Positions 41,682-54,182 are shown, numbered from the stretch's first letter. The stretch is DNA of 64,000 nt from Selaginella moellendorffii (GCF_000143415.4 NW_003314281.1:1226358-1290357); one strand, 5' to 3'. Made by a program: numbers and translations. Notes: a model not told the origin generated them from the sequence alone.

Positions 41682-44600
41682 TCAAAGAAACCTCCGGGGA
41701 AACACGAGCTTGAAGATGTAAGTGACGAGCTTTACTGGCGGTCGGATAGAGCTCCCCTTGAAAAACGCTGGATCCACTGCCGTGGAGGACTGGAGGAAGA
41801 GGAAATTCTCTCGACCAGCTCGTTCTACCTGTGAGAGCCAAAGAAGAACAAGCTTAACATCACTCGAAAATCGTGAACGAGATCAGTACCTGGCACTGCC
41901 AAAATTCGATGTTGGTCATGGTGAGAAGCACCACAAGTCCACTGTGGAATAAGTTGAGCTTGCGCTGCGTCACTGCCAAGAAGTGGAAAATCTCCTGGAA
42001 GAACGCCTTGTGTTGATCTGAATCGCTGATGCTCCTGAGTGGAAAGTTCCAGACGATGCACTTGACTTTCGTCCAGTCTGGGAGCTCTCTCGCTTCTTCT
42101 GCGGAGGAAGTAACCAAAGACGATGCGCTGACCCCCCCCCCCCCAAAAGGATCTGGATTCTCGAAGGCAAGTCCAGGTTCACGTTGGAGAGAGATGGATC
42201 ATACTTCTCTGCTTCTAGCTGAGAATCTTCGTTGCAAGCTACCGCGATGGATGCAGTAGGAAGATCTTGCAGCTGATGGATATAAGACAGTGCCTCCCTT
42301 CCAAAAACTAGCATGGTGCCCTCCAAGTTTCGAGTGGAAGAACACAGCACCGTAGGAAACTGAGCTACGTCTTCGTCAAACTCAAGACGATTGTCCCAGC
42401 GTGGAACATCCGAGTCGTGCTTATATCGACAATGAGCACCATAGCGACATCCCTGGCATACAATCGCTTGAGAATAATGCGAGTTAAAAAGCTGACACTT
42501 ACATCCCCGGACAAGAAAAACTTGCATACTGCTGGCGTGGAAGAGACGGAGTGTGAGAACTCACAGCAGTTTCCTTTAGCGCAAAAGCCTCTACGGAAGT
42601 ACACGCACTGCACTTCCCCGTCCTCTTCTTTAGGAAAATGGATCGACTTGTAATTACTCTGCGGTTCTAAGTATCTTGCTTGAGTCTGAAACAGTGGATC
42701 GTAAGTGCTGGAAAACATAAGCACGAGTTGAAACAAGTTACCTCCACAATGATCTTCAGCAAATCTGACTGGTTATTCTCGTTGTGGAAGCTCCCATTTG
42801 AAACATACGGAAGTCCCAGGCACGAGTCGTCGTCTTGGCTATGGAAGCAGAGGTGCTGGAAGGAGAAAGCCGTATAATAAGATGGCGGTCCTGTTAGAAG
42901 CTTTATTGACCATGGTCTCCACCGATGCATAACTTCTAGCACGGAACTAGCTGCCTCAAAAACAAGCAAGCATCAAGTTTGGTTCTAAAACTCGAAAGAC
43001 TTACAGAGCTCAGCGACAGCGTTGAGTGAAAACAAAGAAAGGTGATGCTGTTTGCAGAATTCCTTCTCCGACTCCTCTCCATGAATGGTGACGATCGTTC
43101 AGGATAAAAACTCGTGCGATACCTTTTGCCATCGATAGTTGTCCTGTGTGAAAAACATCAAGGAGAGACAGGGAAAAGAAACAAACAAACGAAGTCGTAC
43201 CTTCAAGACGCACTGCCAGAATTCAAACGCGCAGAGGTTGCCAAGAAGAGCAGCTTGACGAGATTGCCTGATACCATTTTGTGATTCCTGGAAGTACTGA
43301 AAAGAATAGTGTGCTGTAGCGCTAGCTCCGAAAGGCAGGATAATCGGACTCGGCGTAGTATCTAGCACAGAAGCTATGACAGCACACTCATTCAGGTACC
43401 CGCGTTCGCAGCCCTCCATGACAAGCATAGAAGCCTCCAAAGATAGTGGAAGAGACGCAAGTATTCGTCCGTATGGAGTCGGCAACTTCTTCCCTCCAGC
43501 ATCGCGCTGTAGAGCGTTCAGTGCTTCAAGTGACTCCAAAGCATCATAAACAGTGTCTGGATGCGGTGGATTCATGCATTTATCGAAGAATGCTGGAAAA
43601 ACAAAACACAAAATTTCCGATTCAGAAAACGAAGAGACGTACCCAATGCATCATTCAAAGCTCGTGCTTCAGCACAAAACAGTGACAGTACTTGCTTTCG
43701 TAGAGACAAGAGCTGCATTGCGGGAACCTCAAACTTGTTGTATGTCGCGTACATTGTTCGGGGCATCATGCGAAAGACAGTACCATCGCAGGTACGCCCT
43801 GTGCGTCCCTTACGTTGTTCGGCCTACAGTTGAAAGGAGAAAGATACGGTGTCTGGCTGGAGGACAAAGACAACTTCTCACCTGTGAGTTCAACTCCCAG
43901 ACAATCCGGGGACCGTCTCTCTTCATTTTCGAGTTCCAAAACACTTCTAGGCAGCGGCATGAGTCGATGACGAACGATGCTCCCGGTATTGTAATTGAAG
44001 ACTCGGCGACATCAGTCGCAAGAATCACCTGAAAGAAAAGAAGGATTCAGAAAAAACAAGACGGAGAATTAAGGAAAGAAAAGACCTTCCTCACTGAATG
44101 GTACGCCTCTATTGCTTCCAAAGATTGGTCGATGTCAATGCTACTGTGGAGCACAAATATCTCCACATCCAGTGCCCGTTGCGTGAGGAGAGACCACTGC
44201 TCTTCCAAGGCACGATAAGTTGGCAGGAAGACCAGAATTCCCTTCCTGCGATCAGGCTCATCTTTGTGGATGTGAGCGATAAGATCGAAAATCAGGTGCT
44301 GTATCTCCATCCCAATATCAGTCCCGTTCTTAAAGGGAGAGGGGTTTTGCTCCAACGAGTTCATTACAGACAAGTGCTCTTTCTTGTTTCCAAGTTGTTG
44401 CACGACCTGACTGAGGTTTGTTAACAGAAAGATAAAAATAAACGCGAGTGAAATAAAATATACAGAACCTGGTCGAGATACTTCACGCTGCACTGGAACA
44501 GATGTTGCTGGATCTTCGAGGCCAAGTTCGAGACAGCTGTTTCGCCAAGCTCAGACATGAGTACCAGACTATGGCAGCAGCAATCACATTAGCAAGAGAA

Positions 44601-45328
44601 TCCAGAAACAAAAGAGACAAAAAGAAGCCCACCGTGAGTTCTTGTTCCGAAAGAGCAAGATCTTGACGCAACAAAGAACCATTTCTGACTCCACAGACCC
44701 CTCGTGGATTTCATCCAGTATGACCACCTTGTAGTGAGAAAGAGCAGCCACGCCTTTGGATTTGATCTCCTCTAGAAGAACACCGGCAGTCTGGAAGACG
44801 ATTTTGGAGCTGGAAAAATGCCGTGACTTAGGAATGGAAGAACAGAACATCTAAGATCAAAAGAAAGAACCACAGAACTCCAAGAACTCGAGGAGAAAGT
44901 TCCCAAGAACTAAACATCAAGGAAAGACTAGAACTTTCAGAACGACGAAAAGCTCGAGCATTTACCTGGAACTTGTCCGATTCATCTGACCAATGTGAAA
45001 TCCAACTTCTTGTCCAAGCTCGCAGCCTCGCTCCTCGGCCACCATTTTGGACACGGCGACCACGGCAAACCTTCTCGGCTGCGTGCACAGAATGGGGACG
45101 AACCCTTCCTCGAGCAGCATTTGCGGGACTTGCGAGCTCTTTCCTAGACCCACATTCCCTTGCTAAGCTCCGAAAAGAGGGGTAATCCGAGCAAAGAAGA
45201 GGCAAACCTGAGCCAGTCTCGGCGAGGATGATCGTGACCCGGTTCATCTCCACCTTCTGGACGATCGTCGCCTTGAGGCGCCGCACGGGCAGCCGCCTGG
45301 ATCGCAACCCCTCCCCATCGTCCGCCAT
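41682..45328 (-). CDS. DEAH-box RNA helicase with CCCH zinc finger, one frame break
   Basis: Fourteen exons (45328-45208, 45143-44966, 44809-44633, 44568-44469, 44406-44086, 44028-43882, 43823-43643, 43592-43201, 43143-43123, 43074-43005, 42950-42742, 42685-42503, 42452-41890, 41828-41682) encode about 936 residues. Motifs in order: E-T-G-S-G-K-S-S (Walker A), T-Q-P-R-R, D-E-I-H (DEAH variant), A-T-D-V-A-E-S-S-I-T and Q-R-K-G-R-T-G-R. An HA2-like region follows, then C-x7-C and C-R-Y-G-A-H-C-R-Y-K-H zinc-finger parts. The match is to the CCCH-type helicase family (Arabidopsis At2g47680-like). Within exon 13 a run of 13 G (42132-42144) shifts the frame: the sequence before and after reads well in different frames, and one extra G would join them. 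Confidence 0.85.
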
Positions 45329-45503
45329 GCAGCGGGCGCGCAAGAAATCTTGCTCGTGTTTAAGGGTGAAAAAAATGAAAGTGGATATTCCCGGCACTAG
45401 TATCATTTTTAGGGCTAATTGGTTTAAAAGGAAACCTAAAGGTGAAATGACGGCACTAATAACTTTTTCGTGTATCTCCAATTGCTTGTGGACAATCTCG
45501 CAG

Positions 45504-46406
45504 TCAGTACATTGGCATGGAAGCTTGTCCTCCCATTATCAAATCAGTTCTCACATCCTGTTTCGCTTCGACTTCCACCTTTGTTTCTGGGGCTGGCCTA
45601 TTGTATTTTTGAGTGATCCGCTTGATCCACGGATGTTCCAAGATCTGGGCTGCCGTCAATCGTTTTTTCTTGTCCAGATTTAGCATCCCCAGCATCAAAT
45701 CCTTGGCTAACACCGGAACCCTCGTCCAGTCGAAGAGAATAAGGGGCAAATCTTCATATCGCTCCAACTCGCTGAGAACTTGAGGTGTTTGAAGCTCCTC
45801 ATATGCAATCTTTCCCGTGAGCATCTCGTACAACGTCACGCCCAACGCCCAAATATCACAAGATTCTTTGAACCTTTCCCCGGGGGGCATGTACCGCGCA
45901 GTTCCACCGCGCATCAACGGCCCCTTTCCTTGCCCCTTCTGCCAGGAGAGGCCAAAATCCGCCACCTTTACCTCACCGTCAAAGCCTACTAGAATGTTTC
46001 CCGGTTTTATGTCGTTGTGAGCCATCCCTAGGGCGTGCATCCGCTGCAACGTCCCCGCCACCTTCGCCACCACAAGCGCCGCCTCGTCCTCGCCCAAGGG
46101 AAGCCTCGAGAGGAGTGTTCCTTCGCACAGCTCCATTATGATATGGCAGAAACCCAAGTCACGCACAATGGCGACGAGACGAACCACGCCTGGGTCGTGC
46201 CTCAGTTGGGCCATGATCTTGAGCTCTTGCAGTAGTTTATCGTCGCCCATCATGCTGTTCGTCTTGCACGCAAAGTGTTTCCCATCTCTCAAACGGATCA
46301 CCTCAAACACCCTCGAGAATCCACCCATTCCTATAGTCTTTGTTACCTGGTACTTGTCTAGCAGATTGGGGAACAATATCTCCATCGTCTTTGGGTTCAT
46401 CTCCAT
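45504..46406 (-). CDS. Intronless Ser/Thr protein kinase
   Basis: A single exon of 300 residues starts at the ATG at 46406; the frame upstream is open only from a GTG. The kinase domain fills the protein: glycine loop I-G-M-G-G-F-S-R-V-F, F-A-C-K with the VAIK-type lysine, A-H-N-D-I-K-P-G-N catalytic loop (Asp kept, the usual R replaced by N), D-F-G-L, and P-P-G-E in place of the usual A-P-E. It ends with H-P-W-I and a short tail. The architecture is CAMK/CDPK-kinase-like without EF hands. Target and pathway are unknown. Confidence 0.88.
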   Translation of the reverse strand: MEMNPKTMEILFPNLLDKYQVTKTIGMGGFSRVFEVIRLRDGKHFACKTNSMMGDDKLLQELKIMAQLRHDPGVVRLVAIVRDLGFCHIIMELCEGTLLSRLPLGEDEAALVVAKVAGTLQRMHALGMAHNDIKPGNILVGFDGEVKVADFGLSWQKGQGKGPLMRGGTARYMPPGERFKESCDIWALGVTLYEMLTGKIAYEELQTPQVLSELERYEDLPLILFDWTRVPVLAKDLMLGMLNLDKKKRLTAAQILEHPWIKRITQKYNRPAPETKVEVEAKQDVRTDLIMGGQASMPMY

Positions 46407-46529
46407 CTCCCTTTTCTCTGTTGCAAGAAAATGCCAAACCCTAGAGGATAGCCTTCCGCTTTTAACTTTAAAGGCCACAGAAGTCACCTTTTCTTCTGAG
46501 CTTGTTCATTGCGAAAACTGGTTTAGGGC

Positions 46530-47690
46530 TTTACAATTTCTGCTCTTTCCATTGTTGCGCTGGAATCCACCATTATATCGCGCTCTTTATTTCTTCCGAC
46601 TTCCATTCGAGTGATTTTCTTGCTTGTTGCCTTACCCTAAAAATTCCATACAGCTCAAGAGGTGGAGTTCATTGTGAGAGCGAACCATAGCCATTTAAGA
46701 CGATGTTCCGTGCATTGGTATGCTTTTTGTTTTTTTTTTGCACATGCATAGGCTTGAGCTTGGCTGAGCTTGAACGGCTTGGTACCACGGTTTCAAAGAC
46801 GGCCAGCCACGACATTCCTTATGTCGTAAGCTCTTTTTTCTCTTGTTCTCCACAGTTAGTGTTTTTCTACGCAGCTCGCTCGTGGAGGAAACGGAGCAAC
46901 CACTGTTTCAGCAACAATGTTTTTTGCTTCAAAGGTAGTTTCTACATTGGAAAAAAGAGGAGCCTTTGGGGAATTCAAAGTATTCGTAACTGGAGGTATG
47001 GGAGGAGTTCATCGACAGGGCGTCAAGTAAGCCCAATGTTCTTTCTTATGTCATACTTTTGTGTCTTCAACTTTGTTTGAAAGGGTGTTTTAATATGAAA
47101 CAATTTGCAGGAAACTCAAGGAGTGACAGTTGTTAGCTACTCAACTGACGAATTTCCAGAATTTTTACTCCTAACAGTGGCTGCAAAGCACCTTGCCGAG
47201 CAGACAGCGTGGAGGAATGCGCAGACATCATAGGTAAGCTCTAGCCAACGTGGTTATCGATTCTAACTAGAGGCAAATACGAAGTTTGGATTGGGTTCAG
47301 GCATTTTGATCGGGGTTCCAATACCCGCAGAGCATGCAGCGGCAACTAAGAACGTAAATCGGCCATACAATCGGCATTGCATGAAGCAGAGTACGTCTCA
47401 GTGACTTCGCTCTTGGTATTCCTACGTGTTTTTTCTTTATAAGAGCAGAGGTATGGCTGGTAATTCTGTGACGCCATTCTTTCTCAAGCGCGTCAACGAG
47501 CTCACTGGAGGCGATTCATTGGCTGCAAGTATCCTTTTGTTTGGTAGTTTTTCTTTGCTACAATTGACAGATATCCAGCTCGTGAAGAATAATGCACTCG
47601 TTGGTGCGAAGATTGCAACGGCTCTGACAACAGCTTTTCTAAATCGTTTTGACACTCGGCCCCGATTGGTAGAAATGTCGTCCACAAAAC
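46530..47690 (+). pseudogene. PUMY pseudogene
   Basis: Sequence equivalent to PUMY exons 1-10 is present in order but broken. Most of exon 1 is absent. The M-P-Y-P-Q-N codons have become a frame with an in-frame TAA. Several 1- to 12-base deletions occur in exons 2-5, and exon 6 with its flanking intron is missing. The 3' exons remain recognisable ([18 protein letters not shown]). Confidence 0.9.
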
Positions 47691-48266
47691 GCGTGCGTGA
47701 CAGCGCTGTTTCTTTTTCCCATCTGTTCTCTTTGCCTGTTTCTTTTTTTCTGTGCTTTCAACAGATTATACTTCCCGCGGCACGTCTTTAGGTAGTGGCA
47801 AGGGACAAAACACCACACTTGTAATGCCAGACACGGGAAAACTAAACTCCTTGAAAGTGAGTTACTTACGAGGTAGAGACGATCAGCATCAACACGTTTA
47901 TTGGTTTTGAATTTCGTCTTGCTTTGCTGTGTTGGATTACAGATAGGCAACGAGCTCAGTTTTTCTCACGAGAAACTTCTTGCCACACAGCCAATCCTCT
48001 CTTGCCATTGGAGCCTCACTCGCGCAGAAGCTTCCTCCTATGAACAAAATATGGCGACTTTACTCTTTCTTGAGCTGGATCTTAGTAAGCCTCCAACTCA
48101 TCCTTCTTCCTATCACGCGTTTATTCCGCGGCAATGGCAACATCTATAAATCTCCATCACCACTCCAGTGGCAACCATTGCAAACTCCATCCCCAGTATT
48201 CGAAGCTTCATCCCAAGCCTTCGATCATACAAGTCTTCTGTTCCTGCCAGGAGTTTCGATCGAGCA

Positions 48267-49238
48267 ATGGGTGCTCTCAAAGTCATTGCATTGCTGTTGT
48301 TGGTCGAGCTTGCACTCTCTGCTCGTCTCCCACCAAAGTCAGATGTTTCTTTCTCTGAGAACTACTATGTCCGATGGGCTAATGATCATACGCGAGTGCT
48401 CAACGGTGGCAGCGAAATGCAGCTTGTTCTCGACAAGGCTTCAGGTAACAATCCCTGTCTCAAGCTTTTCTTTTGCTGATCAAGTCCTGTTGCATGATAG
48501 GTGCTGGATTTGGGTCCCGCAGCAAATACTTGTTCGGTCATATCAGCATGAAGATCAAGCTGGTTCCCAAAGACTCTGCTGGAACTGTGACGGCATTCTA
48601 CATGTCCTCGGAGACAGACAAGCACGATGAGATCGACTTTGAGTTCTTGGGGAACGTTTCCGGGCAGCCATACATCGTCCAGACCAACGTTTTCGCCAAT
48701 GGCGTTGGAAACCGGGAGCAGCGACACTACCTCTGGTTCGACCCCACTCAGGACTTCCACAGCTACTCCGTCCTCTGGAACAAGCAGCAGATCATGTATG
48801 TTTTTTGCGAACACTTTTCGATAATCGCTCAAACTGTGGTTTTGGTCCCTCAGATTCTACGTGGACGATGTCCCTCTGCGTGTCCACAAGAACAACGAAG
48901 CCATCGGGATCCCATTCCCAAAGAGCCAGCCAATGGGGGTCTACTCGAGCCTGTGGAACGGAGACGACTGGGCTACTCGCGGCGGGCTGGAGAAGATCAA
49001 CTGGGATCACGCTCCATTCGTGGCGGCGTACAAGGGATTCAGCGTGGATGCTTGCGCCGGGGGTGTGGAGTCGTGCAGCGCTCCCAAGGGCAACTGGTGG
49101 GAGCAAGAGGCATTCCAGAGCACCGACGAGGAGACCAAGAGCAAGCTCAAGTGGGTCAAGGACAACTACATGATCTACGACTACTGCACCGACAGCAAGA
49201 GGTTTCCGACGACTCCCGCGGACTGTGGCCAGTTTTGA
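48267..49238 (+). CDS. XTH: Xyloglucan endotransglucosylase/hydrolase, copy 2
   Basis: Three exons (48267-48444, 48501-48795, 48854-49238) encode 285 residues, the same lengths as copy 1. The signal peptide, [10 protein letters not shown] active site, adjacent N-x-S site and C-terminal cysteines are all kept. Differences from copy 1 are scattered conservative changes, for example E for K and S for R near the end. Introns have diverged more than exons, and the 3' UTR carries a single unit of the sequence that is tandemly doubled in copy 1. Both copies have a TATA box at a similar distance, so both may be expressed. Confidence 0.95.
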
Positions 49239-49270
49239 GAGCTTCCATGTACTTACATTCTTTTGTACAG

Positions 49271-52200
49271 CACTATTCTTTTGTAATAGAAAATGTTCTT
49301 TTATTTTTTCATTTGGGTTCTTCCACACATTACCATCCAGGTAATGAAGAACACCAGAGTTTGTTCAGATTGTCACATGGCTTCCAACATTTCCAGGATC
49401 TCAAAGAGGAAGATTATTTTGCATGATTCGACGAAGTTTCATCACTTAGAGAATGGTGCTTGCTACTGGTAAATTTAGAGGCATCTTATTTCGCTGCCAA
49501 GTAATTTTCCAAATTTTAGGATCGTTTGGTAGACTCTAGACCATGGACAAAGATGGTTTCATCAGACACTATTGACGTCAAAGCAAGCGTGACGCCCAAC
49601 ATGGAGAAAAAGAATCTCTTACGAACTATGCAAAGAAACAGGAAGTCGGGGATTAAGGCAACATGCATTGGGTGGGAGGAACCCTGAGCCTAGCGACCAT
49701 CACAGCCAGAACTATAAGAACAATCGTCCACAGGTGGCCAGATGTGAAATCGCAGGGAATGAAACCCCGGGATTCATCACAAAAAAAAGGTGGCAAAGGT
49801 GATTCAAAAAGTCGGAAGAACAAAAAATGCAGCATGCAAAGCACCCGACTTCATAACTTTAATAAAGGCGAGAGCATCAGATATTTTACGCCAGCCTGAC
49901 GTGCATATATACACCCCACATATCTAACAGTTAAAAAGACTAGAAGAAGGTAGTTAGCTTTTTTACCTGTATTGTGGTAGAAGCTGCTGAAGAAGAGGGA
50001 TGAAATTGATCTTTGTAACTACCTCTGTGAAAATAGAAAGCATTTGCTTAGAGCCCCTTGTGTAGTTGGCTTTCAGTTCCGTTAAAGCCTTCTCCAACCT
50101 TTCCAAGTTCTTTGTCACGTCTTTTATGTTGTTTTCCAAGTCCTCTCTCTCCATCCTCATGTCTACCACCATTTCACATGGCGTATCCCAAGTTATTTGA
50201 AAAACCCACAAGTAAAGTTCTAGTCAGTTCAACTAATCCAACTTACATGGAGGCGTTGCCCTGAACAAGTGATCGAGTGCAGGGCTGGAAATTTGGGAAA
50301 TGTGCACCCTGACTTACATCGATCCTATTCGCATACTGAGATCCAACGGCCGAGATTGAATTATGGAACTTCTTGGTTAAAAAGCATAAGCGATTCTTCG
50401 GGCGGCTATTTAATGGAGCACGATCATAGATATTCTGGGCAATCTAAGGCATGAAGCCAATCCCCCACGTCTGTGGGCTTGGATTAATAATTGGCTTCGG
50501 AACCACTACACGCATCGATTATTTGAGGTATCACTGTGGAAAGTCCTCTTTTCATGTTCTTGAATCCATATTTTCTCCTAGAAGAAGAAGCATCGCCCCA
50601 GCCGATGAGCTGAATCCAAAGCATAGAGCAGCATTTGTGCAGCTGCCTTTTTGTAGTCAGGCTACATTCTTCTATAGGACTCCTTCATAAACATTTCCCA
50701 TTCGCAAGAAAGCTCCTTCAATGAGGTAGTGATCAAGCAGGCCAAAAAGGAGCCTCTCACTTGCTCACCACCAATTGGAACAACAAAATTTAAAATTTCT
50801 CAACTACTTCGAGGAGGGCTACCTCCCAACGTTACTGTGGTAGAGGGCGATCCGTCCATAGATTGCAAGCCATGGGGCAGGAAGAGGCTTGCGGTTAAGC
50901 TGCAGCTGGCTACACTAGCATTGAAAGAGTCCAAGAAGCCAGAGAGATGCCGAGAGGAGATTCCTTCCATGCTGCGTGCGAGGTATATGAAGTTTACGCA
51001 TATTTGTGTCCTCATAATGAGTGAGCTCCTGATCTTTGAAGGCACATGAAGAACACCTGGGCTTCACAAGCTACTTTGACCTGGGTGATGAAGCTGGTAT
51101 CTGTCAGGTCGGAAGGCATTGCTACTCAAATCCAAATAGAGATGTCTTGCAGTGCAGGTACCTTTCCTCCTGCTTCTGGATCAGAGGATGCTCGCAGGAA
51201 AGCTATGAGTCCACCTTGTTTTGGGGAATGGAAGCTAAGCTTAGTGTTACAAAACTTTACTTGTTTCTTTTAGTACTCTTTTAGGGACAACATGATTATA
51301 GCAGACACAAAGCATGTACAATCTATATTGTAATACAATGGAAACATTTCAAACACTTGACAATTCTGAGCGTATGCAGACAGAAAGGTATTCCACCCCA
51401 CACAATTGGTTCCACTAGATGTTCCAAAGGCATTCCACTCCAATATATCCTCTCAGATTCCTATTGTTGGCTTATGCTACAAGAATGAGGTCATCGACAT
51501 CACATTCCAGAGCATACACATCAATTAAAAGAAATTTGATTTTCTTGGTCGATTTACCTACTTGGCTTTTTCAAACAAACAATATTACGTTTATAATGTT
51601 ACAAGAGATAACATCCCATAATGTATAAGAAAATCATATCTGCATTATCATTTTCTCTAGACTTGGCATGGAGATTTGAGAGCTCAAAGATCCATCATTC
51701 ATCCAAAAGAATACTAAAATCGCTCATAAGCCAAAAGAAGACACCTTGAGCAATTCCAGTTGCACTGGATTCTTGACGCCCTTGAGGATGCTAGATCTGT
51801 GCCAGGGCAATAGTGAGAGTTGGAGGCCGCGGCCACCAGGAAATTTGACTGGGGGCGCAGCAGTCGAGTATGCTGATGGCATATGTCCAAAGTGTGAATT
51901 TCTACGTGTGTGGAATGCCCACATAGAAAACATATTGAGGCATCTCTTCTATCACATTGGTCGCTGATTCCAATTGGTACCAAGGGCTATTCCAGTTGGT
52001 ACCACAAAGCCTACTCTGGGCACGTGGAGGCCAAAACAATCTCTGAAAGAATGCCAAAGTGGGAGCTATTGATGTGGAACTCCAGTAGGTGTCCAGAGAG
52101 GCATTGAGGCTTTTTATAAGCATGCCTCAACAAGCTACCAGGGCCCAAAAGCTAGATAACTTGGAAGAATGTCGAACTCCCTTCAATTCCATGCCAGAGC

Positions 52201-53529
52201 ATCCTTTTCATTGTGATGTACTACAATACATGACCTCGTCAAGAGAGCTTAACATGATTAATGGAACCGCAAGTCTTCAATCCTCCACTATTTTGGAGAA
52301 CCTATCGCTGGTGCTAGGGCATTTGAAAGTATTTACTTATTAAATATTCAATTTTAAAGGGTAACACACAAAGCTACAAGAAATTATGTTGTTTGTAGTA
52401 TTCTGTTCAAGTAAAGCATAGAGGGACCAAGAGTGATAAAGAAATCAATTTGCATCCATTGTATTGTAGTCTAATGCTTCCAGTTGGGTGTCAGATGACC
52501 TTTAAAAAACATGTAATGGTAATAGGAATGATGATTGGTTAAAGATCGCTATGCTTAGAATTCACTATGTTATGATCCCCACCTTAGAATTCTGCCATTG
52601 ACAGTTGGAGCCATGTCTAACAGTCAAGTTGAGCATGGCATTTCTGGCAGTTCCATTCAAACTTGCTCTGTTGTTGATTGTGTACAATGTCCATCTAAAA
52701 ACCTCTCAATCTAAACTTCTTTTGAACGAAATTTGACTAAATCTTTTTTATTTCAAAAGAGATATAGCCATGGTGGTTGGTGGTTTTATGTGAGCTTGTA
52801 AATGCATCAACTCAGTGTAACAGGGAAATTTGGATATTTTCAAAATTGCATTATACAATCATAGTGTACCCTTCTTGACAATGTTTTGGCCTGAAGTGCA
52901 TCCAGAAATTTGGCTGGGATCTTAGGTGGGTGTCCCAATATGTTTAGGTCCTTAACAATATATATCACTCGGGTATGTAAATTGTTTGCTCAGCTCTTGA
53001 TAAAGTTGACCTTCTTTATGCTCAACACAAGTGTGTTGTTTTTCTACCATGTCACTCACTCTCTCCATATTTCCTTGACTTGACTAAGCCAGAGATCCTA
53101 TGGGCAATTTGGACTTTCTACCATCATTGATTATATAATTGCTTCACCAAAGGAGAATGGCTTTTTTTCAATGATACTAAGTAAGGCTTGATTCACATTA
53201 ATTTCTGGCTCTTGCAACACCAAGCAAGTTGTAGAATAGTCCATACTCAAATGTCATGATCACTACATGGAAACAGTAAGTTTAGTTTGATCCCTGAAAA
53301 AACAACACAAGCAATTTGACCTGGCCAGCTATAGTAGATAATTAGGAACACATCAGAGATTTCTTGGAGAATAATGCTATAACGCTGCTTCCTGTCAAAG
53401 TAATCTATGATGTTTGGAGAGTTTGATTGTGTAATCTTAAAGTGTGTGCAACCTATCGCTCTTGCAAGTAAACCGTTAGAACAATGCAAGAAGAGAATTA
53501 GTTTTTACCTACAACATTTACTAGCTTGA
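49271..53529. other. Low-coding region of about 4.2 kb
   Basis: No gene is supported with confidence. The least poor frames are a minus-strand 69-codon coiled-coil-like frame (ATG at 50172, to 49963; L-E-R-L-E-K-A-L-T-E-L-K) and a plus-strand frame at 50729-51049. Neither has a recognisable family. No terminal repeats, transposase motifs or reverse transcriptase motifs were seen. It may be decayed repeat DNA. Confidence 0.45.
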
Positions 53530-54104
53530 TGTGAGTCACATCACAAAACTCTTGGCTGATACCTTCAAGACTCCGAGCGCTTTGCAAGCTTCCACATACC
53601 GAGTACATATGGACGAGAGCCACGAAATCGTGCGATGCTTCGTCACTGTCCAAGCGAAAGTGGATCTCCGTGCCGATCTCTAGCTGCTTGAGAGTGCTGC
53701 AAGCCTTGAGCGCTGCGGGGATCAAAGAAATGCCTGGAGCTGATCCTTTTTCTCGCATTCTTGAGTAGAGTTCGAGCGTTTCTTGGTCTGATGGAAGAAC
53801 GTTAGAGCTATCTTTGGTGCCGAGAGCCTCGAGCTTGATTGGCACCCAGCTCGGGCAGCCGCAGGAATCAATCCACAGGCCTTCCCACGTGAAGACGTGG
53901 ACGAAATCTGGATCCTTGGGAGATTTCTACACGGAAAAAGAGTCGTGTTAGCTTACCTTGGATGATCTCTGACCACTTTGCTGGATAGTCCAACAGCTGC
54001 TGCCATTTCCGCTCTTCCGATCTGGCTGTGTGCTGCTCTCTCGAATTCCCAGAACCATTCTTCTCCTCTTCTCTGTAAAAGAAATCGCTCCGAATTTCAA
54101 ACAT
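53500..54104 (-). pseudogene. Truncated PDF-motif/PPR pseudogene
   Basis: The minus strand repeats exon 1, the intron and the first part of exon 2 of the gene at 37157-39625, including W-Q-Q-L-L-x-Y-P-x-K-W and the H-M-Y-S-V-C-G-S-L PPR segment. The original ATG region is lost. A 5-bp deletion at the end of exon 1 shifts the frame, so splicing leads to an early stop. Homology ends at about 53570. Confidence 0.88.
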
Positions 54105-54110
54105 CTCTAA

Positions 54111-54182
54111 GCATCAGTAGTCCAACGGTTAGGATAATTGCCTTCCAAGCAATAGACCCGGGTTCGACTCCCGGCTGATGCA
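54111..54182 (+). tRNA. tRNA-Gly(TCC), copy 2
   Basis: Same 72-nt structure as the copy at 39660, with one base change that makes the T stem fully paired. It was duplicated together with the PPR 5' end beside it. Confidence 0.95.

Larger units (their letters stand above)
46530..49270 (+). repeat. Segmental duplication, unit 2 (dead PUMY plus intact XTH)
   Basis: This matches 19200-22260 in order and orientation over exons, introns and spacers, with small deletions concentrated in the PUMY part. Confidence 0.85.
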
